A DNA stretch of 10,647 nucleotides from Pseudomonadota bacterium. GTDB lineage: Bacteria > Pseudomonadota > Gammaproteobacteria > Xanthomonadales > Rhodanobacteraceae. The position numbers and the translations under genes are program-made. A model generated the notes under the pieces. The model ran no database searches and had not been told where the DNA came from. It saw only the letters and a program-made list of their open reading frames with translations. Where the stretch lies: positions 1 through 10,647 of the forward strand of contig JAJZGE010000021.1 of assembly GCA_021798675.1 (NCBI GenBank), read 5' to 3'. Every line of letters begins with the position of its first letter. Positions within the stretch are counted from its first letter, which is position 1. Below are positions 1-7,613 of this stretch, in pieces.

Positions 1-1370
1 CGCCGGGCCTTGTGCTGCTGCTCCTTGGTCAGCACCTTCTTGCGCCCCGCGTATGGGTTCTCGCCCTCGCGGAAGGCGATGCGCACCGGCGTGCCTTCGA
101 GCCGGAAGCGCTTGCGGAAGAAGTTTTCCAGGTAGCGCTGGTAGGCCGGTGCGATGTGCTTGGTGCGGGTGCCGTGGATCACGATGGTCGGCGGATTGGT
201 GCCGCCCGGATGGGCGAAACGCAGCTTCGGTGCGTGGCCGTTGACCAGCGGCGGCTGATAGCCCTCGTAGGCCTTTTCCAGCGTCTTGGTGAGCTCGGAG
301 GAGACCAGCACCTTGGTCGCCGCCGTATGCGCACGCACCACCGCACGCATCAGCTCGCTGAGACCCGAGCCATGCAGCGCCGAGATGTAAACCTGCTTGG
401 CCCAGTCGACGAACACAAGCCGGCGATCCAGCGCGCGGATGCACTCGTCGCGCTGGTATTTGTCCATGCCGTCCCACTTGTTGATCGCGATCACCAGCGC
501 GCGGCCTTCGTCCATCGCGTAGCCGATCAGGGTGAGATCCTGGTCGGCCAGGTTTTCACGCGCGTCGATCATCACCACCACCACCTGGGCGGCGGCGATC
601 GACTGCAGCGTCTTGATCACGCTGAACTTCTCCAGCGCCTCTTCCACCCGTGCCTTGCGCCGGATGCCGGCGGTGTCGATCAGCGTGTAGCGCTTGCCGT
701 CGCGTTCCAGCGCCACACGGATCGGGTCGCGGGTGGTGCCGGCGACATCGGAGACGATCAGCCGCTCTTCGCCGAGCAGGCGATTGATCAGGGTGGACTT
801 GCCGGCGTTCGGACGGCCGACGATGGCCACCCGGATGCTGCCACCCTCGCCTTCCGCCTCGAGCGTGCTTTCCTCGTCGACCGGCAGCAGCGGCAGCACC
901 AGCGCGATCAGCTCGTCGGTGCCGCGGTTGTGCGCGGCAGACAGCGGCAGCGTGGCGGCGAGGCCGAAGCCGGCGAACTCGGCCAGCGCATTCTGCTCGT
1001 CGAGCCCGTCGGTCTTGTTGACCGCCGCGATGATCGGCTTGCCGCTGCGGCGCAGCTCATTCAGGATGACGTGGTCCTGCGGCAGCAGGCCGTCGCGGGC
1101 ATCGACCACGAACACCAGCACGTGGGCTTCCTCGATCGCCAGCCGCACCTGCTTGGCCGTCAGCACATCCATCGCCTGCTCGATGCCGGACAGGCCGCCG
1201 GTATCGACCACCACGAACGGACGGTCGCCGCTGCGGCAGACGCCGTAGTGGCGATCACGGGTGACGCCCGGCATGTCGGCCACCAGCGCGTCGCGGCTGC
1301 GCGTCAGTACGTTGAAGAGGGTCGACTTGCCGACATTCGGACGACCGACGAGGGCAACTACAGGCAGCAT
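1..1370 (-). CDS. der: Ribosome-assembly GTPase Der (EngA), 3' end cut by window
   Basis: Der is a tandem-domain GTPase that binds the 50S subunit and is needed for its late assembly. The protein starts MLPVVALVGRPNVGKS, so the first P-loop lies at residues 9-16, followed by DMPGVTRDRHYG (switch/G2 region), DTGG (G3) and NKTD (G4). A second G domain begins near residue 180, with GRPNAGKS at 185-192 (alanine where many homologues have valine), DTAG and NKWD. The C-terminal KH-like domain follows, ending in the typical REGENPYAGRKK tail. Some 456 codons are visible against a usual length of about 465, so only a few residues are missing past the edge. The ATG at 1370 fits the family N-terminus, but I see no strong ribosome binding site before it; the gene probably depends on translation of bamB, which ends 22 bp upstream. 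A long antisense open frame covers this gene and looks like a GC-driven shadow. Confidence 0.97.
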   Translation of the reverse strand, partial: MLPVVALVGRPNVGKSTLFNVLTRSRDALVADMPGVTRDRHYGVCRSGDRPFVVVDTGGLSGIEQAMDVLTAKQVRLAIEEAHVLVFVVDARDGLLPQDHVILNELRRSGKPIIAAVNKTDGLDEQNALAEFAGFGLAATLPLSAAHNRGTDELIALVLPLLPVDEESTLEAEGEGGSIRVAIVGRPNAGKSTLINRLLGEERLIVSDVAGTTRDPIRVALERDGKRYTLIDTAGIRRKARVEEALEKFSVIKTLQSIAAAQVVVVMIDARENLADQDLTLIGYAMDEGRALVIAINKWDGMDKYQRDECIRALDRRLVFVDWAKQVYISALHGSGLSELMRAVVRAHTAATKVLVSSELTKTLEKAYEGYQPPLVNGHAPKLRFAHPGGTNPPTIVIHGTRTKHIAPAYQRYLENFFRKRFRLEGTPVRIAFREGENPYAGRKKVLTKEQQHKAR

Positions 1371-1392
1371 GATGGAAGCACGGTCGGCGCGA

Positions 1393-2604
1393 TCAGTGCG
1401 CGGACAGACGGTAAGCGCCGATGTGGCCCTTCACGTCCTCGACGTAGACGGTGTCACCCACCACCAGCGGCTGCGCACGGATTGCCTTCTTCGACAGCCG
1501 CTCACGTGCTGCCAGCGCGCCGTCGCCGGTCTGCAGCCAGTGCACATAGCCGTCCAGATCACCAACCACCACGTAGTCACCCTGCACCGCCGGCCCGGTC
1601 AGCCAGCGGTACTTCAGCGCGGCGTTCTTCCAGATGTCCGCGCCGCCGGTCTTGTCGAAGGCCCACACCTGCGAGTTGTCGTCGACGCCGTAGATGGCGT
1701 TACCACCGAGCGCCAGCGAAACGAAGGTGGAAAACGGGTGCGTCCACAGCGGGCGGCCGCTGGGGCCGTCCACCGCTGCCAGATTGCCGTGGTAGGCCGC
1801 CGCATACAGCGTTGTTCCGTTGAGCAGCACGGAGCCGTCCGCGTCGTCGAGGCGATCGATTTCGGTGCGGCCTTCGCCGCTGGCCAGCCGCTGCTCCCAG
1901 AGCTTGCTACCGTTGTCCAGCCGCAGCGCGACCAGCTTGCCGTCGTCGCTGCCGAAAAACACCACGCCGTTGGCCACCAGCAGGCCGCCGTTGCCGCGCA
2001 GGCTGAGCAGGGGTACGTTGCCCTGGTCGTAGACCCAGCGACGCTTGCCGGTGGCGGCATCCAGTCCGTAGACACGGCCGTCCTCGGTACGCACCACGAC
2101 CAGGTCGCCAGCGATCACCGGTGACGCCAACACCTCGGAATCCAGCTCGGCTTCCCAGCGCGGAGCGCCGTCCTTGGCATTCACGCCGTAGACGTGGCCA
2201 TCCAGGGTGCCGACCGCCAGCAGGTCACCGACCACCACCGGACCGCCGGCATACATGGCGTCCTTGCGCTTCTTGTCACCCCAGCCGAACCAGCCGTGGG
2301 TGCGCGAGCTTTTCGACCACAGCGTCTTGCCGCTGTTCGCGTCGATCGCGGCCAGCTTGCCGTCGGTACTGTCGGCATACAGCACGCCGTCGACCACGCT
2401 TGGGCGCAGGCGCACGCCGCTTTCGCCGGCGCCGTCGCCGACGCTGGTTCGCCACAGCCGGGTCACCTTGACGGTCGGTTTGAAATCCTTCGCCAGCGGC
2501 GTCGGCGGCTGGACATTTTCCTTCTTGAAGGAATGGCAGCCGGCAAGCCCTACCAGCGAGGTCAAGGTGAGCAGCAAGACGCGTTTCATCATTTCAGGTT
2601 TCAT
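1393..2604 (-). CDS. bamB: Outer membrane assembly lipoprotein BamB
   Basis: BamB is the beta-propeller lipoprotein of the BAM complex that helps BamA insert outer-membrane proteins. The 403-aa product has a short basic start, a hydrophobic segment and a lipobox (LAGC), with the lipidated cysteine at residue 23; histidine at +2 suggests outer-membrane retention. Eight PQQ/WD40-like blades can be read in order, each with a DG or similar turn and usually a W or L after it, for example DGKLAAIDANSGKTLW, DGHVYGVNAKDGAPRW, DGRVYGLDAATGKRRW and DGKLVALRLDNGSKLW, closing with KGHIGAYRL. This matches the eight-bladed propeller of the family (E. coli about 392 aa). The ATG at 2604 overlaps the yfgM stop as ATGA and has an AGGG shortly upstream. 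ATGs at 2592 and 2589 are possible alternatives that give a shorter signal peptide. The position just before der is conserved. Confidence 0.96.
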   Translation of the reverse strand: MKPEMMKRVLLLTLTSLVGLAGCHSFKKENVQPPTPLAKDFKPTVKVTRLWRTSVGDGAGESGVRLRPSVVDGVLYADSTDGKLAAIDANSGKTLWSKSSRTHGWFGWGDKKRKDAMYAGGPVVVGDLLAVGTLDGHVYGVNAKDGAPRWEAELDSEVLASPVIAGDLVVVRTEDGRVYGLDAATGKRRWVYDQGNVPLLSLRGNGGLLVANGVVFFGSDDGKLVALRLDNGSKLWEQRLASGEGRTEIDRLDDADGSVLLNGTTLYAAAYHGNLAAVDGPSGRPLWTHPFSTFVSLALGGNAIYGVDDNSQVWAFDKTGGADIWKNAALKYRWLTGPAVQGDYVVVGDLDGYVHWLQTGDGALAARERLSKKAIRAQPLVVGDTVYVEDVKGHIGAYRLSAH

Positions 2605-3251
2605 GCACCCTGCTTCCCGGCCACGGCCAAATCATCGAGTTTCATCTTCAACGCACCGCGCTGCGGTGCATCCCCGCCCAACGTCGACAGGGCCGTCTGG
2701 TAAGCCTTGCGTGCGTCGTCAGAACGCCCAAGCTTGACCAACACATCGCCGCGGAGTTCCTGCGCGAGTCCCTGGTAGCTGCCGGCCGGGATCTGATCGA
2801 GCGTGGCCAGCGCCGCTGCACCGTTGCCACGCGCCAGTTCCACCTGCGCCAGGCGCAGCTCCACCAGCGCCTTCAGCGCCGGTTCGACGGCATGGGCCTG
2901 GGCCCACTGCAGCGAGGCCTCAGCCTCGGCCAGCTGCTTGTCCTGCACCTGCTGGCGCGCCTGATCACTCAGCGCGAAAACCGCATACGGCGATTTGGCA
3001 TAGTCCTGCTTCATCTGGTCGGCGAGGCGGGTGGCATTAGGCAGATTGCCCGCGGCCAGCGCCACGCGAACCTGCTGGTACAGCTGTGATGCCGCCCTTT
3101 CATTGCGCGCCTGATGATTGCGCCACTGCTGCCAGCCGAAGATGCCGACCAGACCTATCGCAATGCCGACCACGATCGAAAGGCCGTTTTCGCGCAGCCA
3201 TTTCTGGACAAGCTCGCTCTGTTCGTATTTGTTGTATTCGTCAAATGCCAT
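2601..3251 (-). CDS. yfgM: YfgM-like TPR inner-membrane protein
   Basis: This is a single-pass inner-membrane protein with a periplasmic tetratricopeptide domain (YfgM family, UPF0070). In E. coli, YfgM works with PpiD and the SecYEG translocon in handing secreted proteins to periplasmic chaperones. The 216-aa product starts MAFDEYNKYEQSELVQKW, a typical family opening. A membrane segment lies at about residues 24-42 (LSIVVGIAIGLVGIFGW), and helical TPR-like sequence rich in Ala, Gln and Leu runs from about 60 to the end. The open frame extends 95 codons further upstream, but that extension crosses the intergenic gap and has no family resemblance. I therefore chose the ATG at 3251, which has GGTGA a few bases before it. 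Its stop overlaps the bamB start by 4 bp (ATGA), so the two are probably translationally coupled. Confidence 0.93.
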   Translation of the reverse strand: MAFDEYNKYEQSELVQKWLRENGLSIVVGIAIGLVGIFGWQQWRNHQARNERAASQLYQQVRVALAAGNLPNATRLADQMKQDYAKSPYAVFALSDQARQQVQDKQLAEAEASLQWAQAHAVEPALKALVELRLAQVELARGNGAAALATLDQIPAGSYQGLAQELRGDVLVKLGRSDDARKAYQTALSTLGGDAPQRGALKMKLDDLAVAGKQGA

Positions 3252-3313
3252 GCATTCACCAATCAGGGGACCGGACAACGCGAACCAGCAGGCCGGCGCG
3301 GTAAGTAAACAGC

Positions 3314-3347
3314 AAAAACAGGCAAGCCCGTCCGATGCCGAACGGGC
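3314..3347 (-). terminator. Terminator-like hairpin between rodZ and yfgM
   Basis: On the minus strand an 8-bp stem is formed by GCCCGTTC (3347-3340) and GGACGGGC (3333-3326), with one T-G pair and a 6-nt loop. A run of five T follows at 3318-3314. The T run starts 7 bases after the stem (TTGCCTG between), which is not ideal for an intrinsic terminator. It could be a partial terminator or attenuator that lowers transcription from rodZ into yfgM-bamB-der, or an RNA processing site. I saw no convincing separate promoter in the rest of the 3252-3396 gap. Confidence 0.4.
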
Positions 3348-3396
3348 AATGGGCAAGCATAACCGAAATGAGCCGACGCGACGGCGAGAAAGCGGA

Positions 3397-4419
3397 TCAG
3401 AGGCTGGCCGCGGAGGCCTTGCCATCCTGCATCTGCACGCGGAAATGCGCCACGTTGGCATGCCGGAAATCGCTGAGCGCCACCGGCTGGCCATCGATGC
3501 TGATCTGCGCCCCGGTCGCGTTGCCGATGCGCACATCCAGCGGCTGATCGCTGTGATACGTCTTGCTGCTGCCGGCCGGAAGCAACCCGTATTCCAGCCG
3601 CGAACCGTCGCTCGCGATCACTTCGACCCAGCTGGCTTGGGTCAGGCTGAGCCCGAGGCTGTGGCTGCCGGTTCCGCTGTCGACCGCGGGGACCGGGACC
3701 GTCGGCGCTGCCGGCTGCGCCGGCTGCACGCTGTCGCCGCCCAGATTCGGAAACGGCGCCATCGAGGCCAGCAATGGCTGATCCTGCGGTTGTGGTTGCG
3801 CCTGCGGCAGGATCAGTTTCAACGCCGAGGCCTGCGCCGTGGCAGGCATGGTTGGCAACGTGCCAGTGCTGCCAGCAGCGGCCGGCGCATCCTGCTGGGC
3901 GACCGGCGCGGCATCCAGCGGAGCCAGATGAGTGATCGAGCGGTCCAGCGTTCCGCGCACGCCCAGCCAGATCATCGGCACCACAATCACGGCGGTCAGC
4001 ACCACATAGGTCGCGGCTGTAGCGTAGCGATCCAGCAGGAAGCGTGAATGCGAAATGCCGCCGGTCGCCACCAGATTCGGCTCGACCTGCCTGATCCGGT
4101 CAAGCTCCAGCTGAATCAATGGTTCGTCGATGCCGAGATGACGAGCGTACTTGCCGATATAGCTGGCAAGGTAGATTTTCGAATCGATGGCATCGCACTC
4201 GCCGCGTTCAAGCTGGCGCAACACGCGAACCGGCAGCCTCAGCACATGCGCGCATGTCTCCAGATCCAGACCACGTGCTTCACGCGCCGCATGCAGGCGA
4301 TGGCCAAAACTCATGCCGTGGAGCTGTGTGGCGCAGCTGTCCAATTCAGGCAGGTTGATGCCTAACTGTCCGGTATTGCTTGCATCCGGTTCGGCCGGTT
4401 GTGGCTGCATGGCGGTCAT
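3397..4419 (-). CDS. rodZ: RodZ-like cytoskeletal/cell-shape protein
   Basis: RodZ is a bitopic inner-membrane protein that links MreB filaments to the peptidoglycan elongation machinery and so sets rod shape. The 340-aa product has an N-terminal helix-turn-helix (HTH_25) domain at about residues 36-100 (SFGHRLHAAREARGLDLE, LPVRVLRQLERGE), the part that contacts MreB. One transmembrane helix lies at about 134-153 (ATAATYVVLTAVIVVPMIWL). A low-complexity Ala/Pro/Gln linker covers 165-250, and a C-terminal periplasmic DUF4115 beta domain about 255-330 (ASWVEVIASDGSRLEYGLL, with IGNATGAQISIDGQP). This domain order matches RodZ; the length is close to E. coli RodZ (337 aa). The start at 4419 overlaps the pilF stop by 4 bp (ATGA); a second ATG three codons in (4410) is an alternative. 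The HTH here serves protein contact and need not imply DNA binding. Confidence 0.93.
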   Translation of the reverse strand: MTAMQPQPAEPDASNTGQLGINLPELDSCATQLHGMSFGHRLHAAREARGLDLETCAHVLRLPVRVLRQLERGECDAIDSKIYLASYIGKYARHLGIDEPLIQLELDRIRQVEPNLVATGGISHSRFLLDRYATAATYVVLTAVIVVPMIWLGVRGTLDRSITHLAPLDAAPVAQQDAPAAAGSTGTLPTMPATAQASALKLILPQAQPQPQDQPLLASMAPFPNLGGDSVQPAQPAAPTVPVPAVDSGTGSHSLGLSLTQASWVEVIASDGSRLEYGLLPAGSSKTYHSDQPLDVRIGNATGAQISIDGQPVALSDFRHANVAHFRVQMQDGKASAASL

Positions 4420-5204
4420 GGGCTGGCAGGAGTGGTCAGTGCGTGCGCCTGCACCGAATCCGGGAACAGGCTATGCAGTCGCTTGCTGTAGACGAGGGCA
4501 CCTTCCCGGTTCCCCAAACGCGATTCAATATCGTATCCGAGCTTCAGCGAGGCAGGCGTTGGCTGACCCAGCGCATCGAAGCGCTGGATGAACGCGCGGG
4601 CGTGGAAAGCATCGTTATGCATGTATAACGTATTCGCGAGCTGAAAGAGTGCCTCGGCATTGTGCGGATTATGCGCGATCGCGTCACGAAAACTCGCTTC
4701 AGCCCCTGGAATGTCGTTCATCTGCAGCTGGCACACCCCCGCATTCGTCAGCGCCATGTCGGGCGTCTGGTAGAACGGGTCGGCCACTGCCCTCTTGAAA
4801 TAGGCAAGCGCCTCGGCGGCTTTGCCGATCCGGCAGAGGAATTGCCCGAGGTTGTTGTTCTCCGCGCCCTTCTTGGGTTCCAGCTCCTGCGCCTTGCGGA
4901 AATTCAGCTCGGCCTCCGGCAGATTGTTGATGCGCTCGTACAGCACCGCGATGACCGTATGGGCCGGCGCGTAGTTCGGATCGAACTTCAGCGCCATGTT
5001 CAACTTGACCAGGGCCGACTGCAGGTCGCCGTTGGCCATGTAGCGCTGGCCAAGCTCGGTGTGCACGCGGGCGGCATCGATCGCCTGCTGTTGCTGGCTC
5101 GTCTTGGGCATGTTCTTGCCCAGCAGGTTGCTGTCGGTATGCGTCGTGACGCAGCCGGCCAGCGGCAGCAGCAGGCTGAAAATCAGTACCCGGTCAAAAC
5201 GCAT
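4416..5204 (-). CDS. pilF: Type IV pilus biogenesis lipoprotein PilF/PilW
   Basis: PilF (PilW in Neisseria and Myxococcus nomenclature; Tgl-like) is an outer-membrane lipoprotein pilotin needed for localisation and multimerisation of the PilQ secretin of type IV pili. The 262-aa product begins [18 protein letters not shown], a signal peptide with lipobox LAGC and lipidated cysteine at residue 18. Helical TPR repeats then fill the rest (for example [70 protein letters not shown]), consistent with the six-TPR superhelix of the family. The open frame runs 35 codons further upstream but overlaps rlmN heavily. The ATG at 5204 is preferred because the lipobox is then placed correctly and GGGAG lies 6 bases upstream. 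This start sits inside the end of rlmN (11-bp overlap). As I recall, the same rlmN-pilF-rodZ order exists in Pseudomonas. Confidence 0.94.
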   Translation of the reverse strand: MRFDRVLIFSLLLPLAGCVTTHTDSNLLGKNMPKTSQQQQAIDAARVHTELGQRYMANGDLQSALVKLNMALKFDPNYAPAHTVIAVLYERINNLPEAELNFRKAQELEPKKGAENNNLGQFLCRIGKAAEALAYFKRAVADPFYQTPDMALTNAGVCQLQMNDIPGAEASFRDAIAHNPHNAEALFQLANTLYMHNDAFHARAFIQRFDALGQPTPASLKLGYDIESRLGNREGALVYSKRLHSLFPDSVQAHALTTPASP

Positions 5205-6327
5205 GCATGGCTCCCGTTTCTTGGCGTTTGCGAAGATCAGCGCTGCGCCGGGTGCGATCGGTGACCTGCCCGGCCAGTTGGCCACAGGCAGCATCGATAT
5301 CGTCGCCACGGGTACGCCGAAGCATGGTCAACACGCCGGCATTCAGCAACTGGGTCTGGAAGTCGCGGATGGCGTTCGCATCCGAACGCTCGAAGCGGGT
5401 GCCGGGGAAAGGATTGAACGGAATCAGGTTGACCTTGCAGGTGGGCAGCTTGCGCATCAGCCTGATCAGCTCGCGGGCGTGCACGGGCTGGTCGTTGACG
5501 CCCTTCATCAGCGTGTATTCGAAGGTGATCGAAGTGCGCGGCTTGCGCGCCACCCAGCGCTGGCAGGCTGCCAGCAGCTCGGCGATCGGATAGCGCTTGT
5601 TGAGCGGCACCAGCTCGGTGCGCAGCTCGTCGTTGGCCGCATGCAGCGACACGGCCAGCGACACGTCGATCGCATCAGACAGCTGATCGATCAGCGGCAC
5701 CATGCCGGCAGTCGACAGGGTGACGCGCTTGGCCGCCAGACCAAAGCCCAGGTCGTCGCGCATCAGCCGCATCGCCTTGACCACATTGTCGAAATTGGCC
5801 AGCGGCTCGCCCATGCCCATCATCACCACGTTGGTGATGCGGCGGTTCTGATGGGTGACGTTGCCTAGATATTTCGCCGCCACCCAGACCTGGCCGATGA
5901 TCTCGGCGGTGGACAGGTTGCGGTTGAAGCCCTGCGCGCCGGTGGAGCAGAACTGGCAGTTCAGCGCGCAGCCGATCTGTGAGGACACGCACAGCGTGCC
6001 GCGGGTCGGCTCGGGGATATAGACCGTCTCGATCGCATTGCCGCTGTCCATGCCGAGCAGCCACTTGTGCGTGCCGTCAGTGGCGGCCTTGTCCAGCAGC
6101 GTCTTCGGCGCACCGACATGGCAGACCTCGGCAAGCTTGGCACGCAGCGCCTTGCCCACGTCGGTCATGTTCTCGAAGCTGTCTTCCAGGTCGTGATAGA
6201 TCCACTTCATCACCTGCTCGGCGCGATACGGCTTCTCGCCGATCTGCGCGAAGAAATCACGCAGACCCTGCCGATCGAAGTCGAGCAGATTGACTTTGGA
6301 GGACGGAGTCGCGACAGCCTGGTTCAC
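5194..6327 (-). CDS. rlmN: Dual-specificity RNA methyltransferase RlmN
   Basis: RlmN is a radical SAM enzyme that methylates C2 of adenosine 2503 in 23S rRNA and of adenosine 37 in some tRNAs. The 377-aa product has the cluster-binding CxxxCxxC motif as CALNCQFC (C120, C124, C127). It also has the catalytic pair known from E. coli: C113 in GTLCVSSQ, and C348 in [14 protein letters not shown], the cysteine that is transiently methylated. The SAM-contact region [13 protein letters not shown] and the VSLHAAND segment are intact, so the enzyme should be active. The start codon is GTG at 6327; an AGG formed around the ndk stop (TGAGG) lies 10 bases upstream, and no ATG is available nearby in frame. 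It begins 12 bp after ndk, so the two should be co-transcribed. Confidence 0.97.
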   Translation of the reverse strand: MNQAVATPSSKVNLLDFDRQGLRDFFAQIGEKPYRAEQVMKWIYHDLEDSFENMTDVGKALRAKLAEVCHVGAPKTLLDKAATDGTHKWLLGMDSGNAIETVYIPEPTRGTLCVSSQIGCALNCQFCSTGAQGFNRNLSTAEIIGQVWVAAKYLGNVTHQNRRITNVVMMGMGEPLANFDNVVKAMRLMRDDLGFGLAAKRVTLSTAGMVPLIDQLSDAIDVSLAVSLHAANDELRTELVPLNKRYPIAELLAACQRWVARKPRTSITFEYTLMKGVNDQPVHARELIRLMRKLPTCKVNLIPFNPFPGTRFERSDANAIRDFQTQLLNAGVLTMLRRTRGDDIDAACGQLAGQVTDRTRRSADLRKRQETGAMHAF

Positions 6328-6339
6328 AACGTGGATACC

Positions 6340-6765
6340 TCAGCGCGAAAGCACATCCGTCGCGGCGAAGAAATAAGCGATTTCGGCCTTGGCCGTATCG
6401 ACCGCATCGGAGCCGTGCACCGCATTGGCATCGATGGAGTCGGCGAAATCGGCGCGAATGGTGCCCGCGGCCGCTTCCTTCGGGTTGGTGGCGCCCATCA
6501 GGTCGCGATGCCTGAGTACGGCGTTCTCGCCTTCCAGCACCTGGATCATCACCGGGCCGGAGATCATGAACTCGACCAGCGCATTGAAGAACGGCCGCTC
6601 GCGGTGCACCGCATAAAAGCCCTCGGCCTCCTTGCGCGACAGCTGCTTCATCCTGGCAGCAACGACTTTGAGGCCGGCTTTCTCGAAGCGGGCGTAAATT
6701 TCGCCGATGACGTTCTTGGCAACGGCGTCGGGCTTGATGATGGAAAGGGTGCGCTCCAGCGCCAT
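6340..6765 (-). CDS. ndk: Nucleoside diphosphate kinase
   Basis: Ndk transfers the gamma phosphate of ATP to nucleoside diphosphates through a phosphohistidine and balances the NTP/dNTP pools in the cytoplasm. The 141-aa product starts [15 protein letters not shown]. It carries the substrate-binding segments ([35 protein letters not shown]) and the active-site histidine H117 in [12 protein letters not shown]. Its length is that of ordinary bacterial Ndk. The open frame extends about 98 codons upstream into the intergenic region, but the family N-terminus fixes the ATG at 6765, with GGAG 9 bases before it. It is the first gene of the minus-strand cluster, and its promoter must lie in 6766-6998 opposite that of the TetR gene. 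Confidence 0.97.
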   Translation of the reverse strand: MALERTLSIIKPDAVAKNVIGEIYARFEKAGLKVVAARMKQLSRKEAEGFYAVHRERPFFNALVEFMISGPVMIQVLEGENAVLRHRDLMGATNPKEAAAGTIRADFADSIDANAVHGSDAVDTAKAEIAYFFAATDVLSR

Positions 6766-6829
6766 GCGGATCTGCTCCGGGAAACGGTTTGGGGGAAATG
6801 GGACAGCGGGTTGCTTGGCGTGTCCGATG

Positions 6830-6859
6830 GCTAAATCTGACGAAGATTGAGGATTTAGC
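6830..6859. promoter_or_regulatory. Inverted repeat in the ndk upstream region
   Basis: Perfect 8-bp arms GCTAAATC (6830-6837) and GATTTAGC (6852-6859) are separated by 14 bp. Arm centres are 22 bp apart, about two helical turns, as for a dimeric regulator. A TCTGAC sequence in the spacer region (6836-6841) recurs at 6869-6874, where it is part of TCTGACAGA, itself an odd-centred palindrome. The element lies 65-94 bp upstream of the ndk start codon, where a promoter or operator for ndk would be expected. I could not place a convincing -35/-10 pair for ndk. It might instead be a hairpin in a 5' leader. Confidence 0.4.
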
Positions 6860-6911
6860 GCTCTAAAGTCTGACAGATTCCAACTGATACGCAAGTCATG
6901 CGAAGTGTGCC

Positions 6912-6927
6912 GCGAACGATCGTTTGA
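6912..6927. promoter_or_regulatory. PsrA-type operator, distal copy
   Basis: The site GCGAACGATCGTTTGA matches the proximal copy at 14 of 16 positions, with a perfect ACGATCGT core and one intact GTTTG half. Its right half overlaps the TTGACG -35 hexamer of the TetR-gene promoter. A regulator bound here would block RNA polymerase. The left half-site is degenerate (GAAC for AAAC), so binding is expected to be weaker than at the other copy. Confidence 0.65.
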
Positions 6928-6953
6928 CGGCTGCAGAGCTGTCCGCGTATGCT
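6924..6953 (+). promoter_or_regulatory. Promoter of the TetR/PsrA-like gene
   Basis: The -35 element TTGACG (6924-6929, 5 of 6 consensus bases) is followed by an 18-bp spacer and the -10 element TATGCT (6948-6953, 4 of 6). Transcription would start near 6960, about 40 bp before the GTG start. Both hexamers touch one of the two palindromic operators, a layout that suits repression by the gene's own product. Confidence 0.6.
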
Positions 6954-6968
6954 CAAACGATCGTTTGA
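6953..6968. promoter_or_regulatory. PsrA-type operator, proximal copy (perfect palindrome)
   Basis: TCAAACGATCGTTTGA is a perfect 16-bp palindrome and fits the PsrA box reported for Pseudomonas, (G/C)AAAC-N2-4-GTTT(G/C), here CAAAC-GATC-GTTTG. It begins on the last base of the -10 element and covers the expected transcription start of the downstream TetR gene. Its centre is 41 bp from the centre of the distal copy, close to four helical turns, so two bound dimers could lie on the same DNA face. Confidence 0.75.
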
Positions 6969-6998
6969 ACCGACACGCCGCCGAGGAATCACCCTCCC

Positions 6999-7613
6999 GT
7001 GAACAGCTCCGGCTCCACCAAGGAACGCATACTCGGTGCCGCCGAGGTGCTGTTCGCACAGCACGGCTTCGACGGCGCCTCGCTGCGCCAGCTGACGACC
7101 GCTGCCGGGGTCAACCTTGCCGCCGTGAATTACCACTTCGGCTCCAAGGACAAGCTGGTCGAGCAGGTGTTCCGTCGCCGGCTGGACGCGCTCAACCAGC
7201 ATCGCCTGGCCGAGCTGGCCAAGGTGGTTGGCCAGCCGCAAACCACGCTGGAAGACGTGCTGGCGGCCTATATCCGCCCCGCACTGGAGCTGTCGCACGA
7301 CGGCAACGGTTCGCTGTTCATGCGCGTGCTGGCGCGGGCGTTTGCCGAGCACGACGACACCTTGCGCCAGTTCCTGTCCGAGAACTACGGTCATGTGATG
7401 CGCCAGTTCACCGCCGAATTCGCCCGCCTGTTGCCGCAGCTCAGCAAACCGGAACTCTACTGGCGCATCGACCTGGTTACCGGCGCGCTCACGCACGCGA
7501 TGTCAGGCTTCGGCATGATCCAGCGCAAGAGCGACGTCAGCGAACAGGTGCATCGCGAGCAGACCGCCCAGCATCTGATCCGTTTCGCCGTCGCCGGGCT
7601 GAGCCATCCCTAG
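6999..7613 (+). CDS. psrA: PsrA-like TetR-family regulator of fatty acid metabolism
   Basis: This is a TetR-family repressor of 204 aa. The N-terminal DNA-binding domain (residues about 6-55) contains [20 protein letters not shown] and the recognition-helix region [18 protein letters not shown]. The latter is nearly identical to PsrA of Pseudomonas as I remember it; the ligand-binding part is also similar in layout ([37 protein letters not shown]). In Pseudomonas, PsrA senses long-chain fatty acids, represses beta-oxidation genes and itself, and activates rpoS. Here the gene sits 85 bp before a beta-oxidation gene on the same strand and has two PsrA-type boxes over its own promoter, which supports the call. 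The start is GTG at 6999; GAGGA lies 11 bases upstream, rather far. The symbol is given by resemblance and context, and another acyl-CoA-responsive TetR protein is possible. Confidence 0.85.
   Translation: MNSSGSTKERILGAAEVLFAQHGFDGASLRQLTTAAGVNLAAVNYHFGSKDKLVEQVFRRRLDALNQHRLAELAKVVGQPQTTLEDVLAAYIRPALELSHDGNGSLFMRVLARAFAEHDDTLRQFLSENYGHVMRQFTAEFARLLPQLSKPELYWRIDLVTGALTHAMSGFGMIQRKSDVSEQVHREQTAQHLIRFAVAGLSHP

Noticed and set aside
12..1823. A 603-codon plus-strand open frame opposite der and the end of bamB
   Set aside because: The minus strand encodes clear Der and BamB with intact motifs. The plus frame is low complexity, rich in Arg, Ala, His and Gln, spans two genes and matches no family; it is a GC-driven antisense shadow.
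3252..3536. N-terminal extension of the YfgM-like protein (95 further codons in frame)
   Set aside because: The extension crosses the intergenic gap and the end of rodZ, has no family resemblance, and the ATG at 3251 gives the usual length and N-terminus.
6781..6791. GAAACGGTTTG upstream of ndk as a third PsrA-type box
   Set aside because: The half-sites are separated by one base only, outside the N2-4 spacing of the known box. It lies within 30 bp of the ndk start codon, and such a short dyad can arise by chance.
6766..7059. N-terminal extension of Ndk by about 98 codons
   Set aside because: Ndk families start at [14 protein letters not shown], and the extension would run through the divergent promoter and operators.
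6855..7496. A 213-codon minus-strand open frame over the regulator gene and its promoter
   Set aside because: The plus-strand TetR protein is clear, and the opposite frame has no family features and crosses the operator region.
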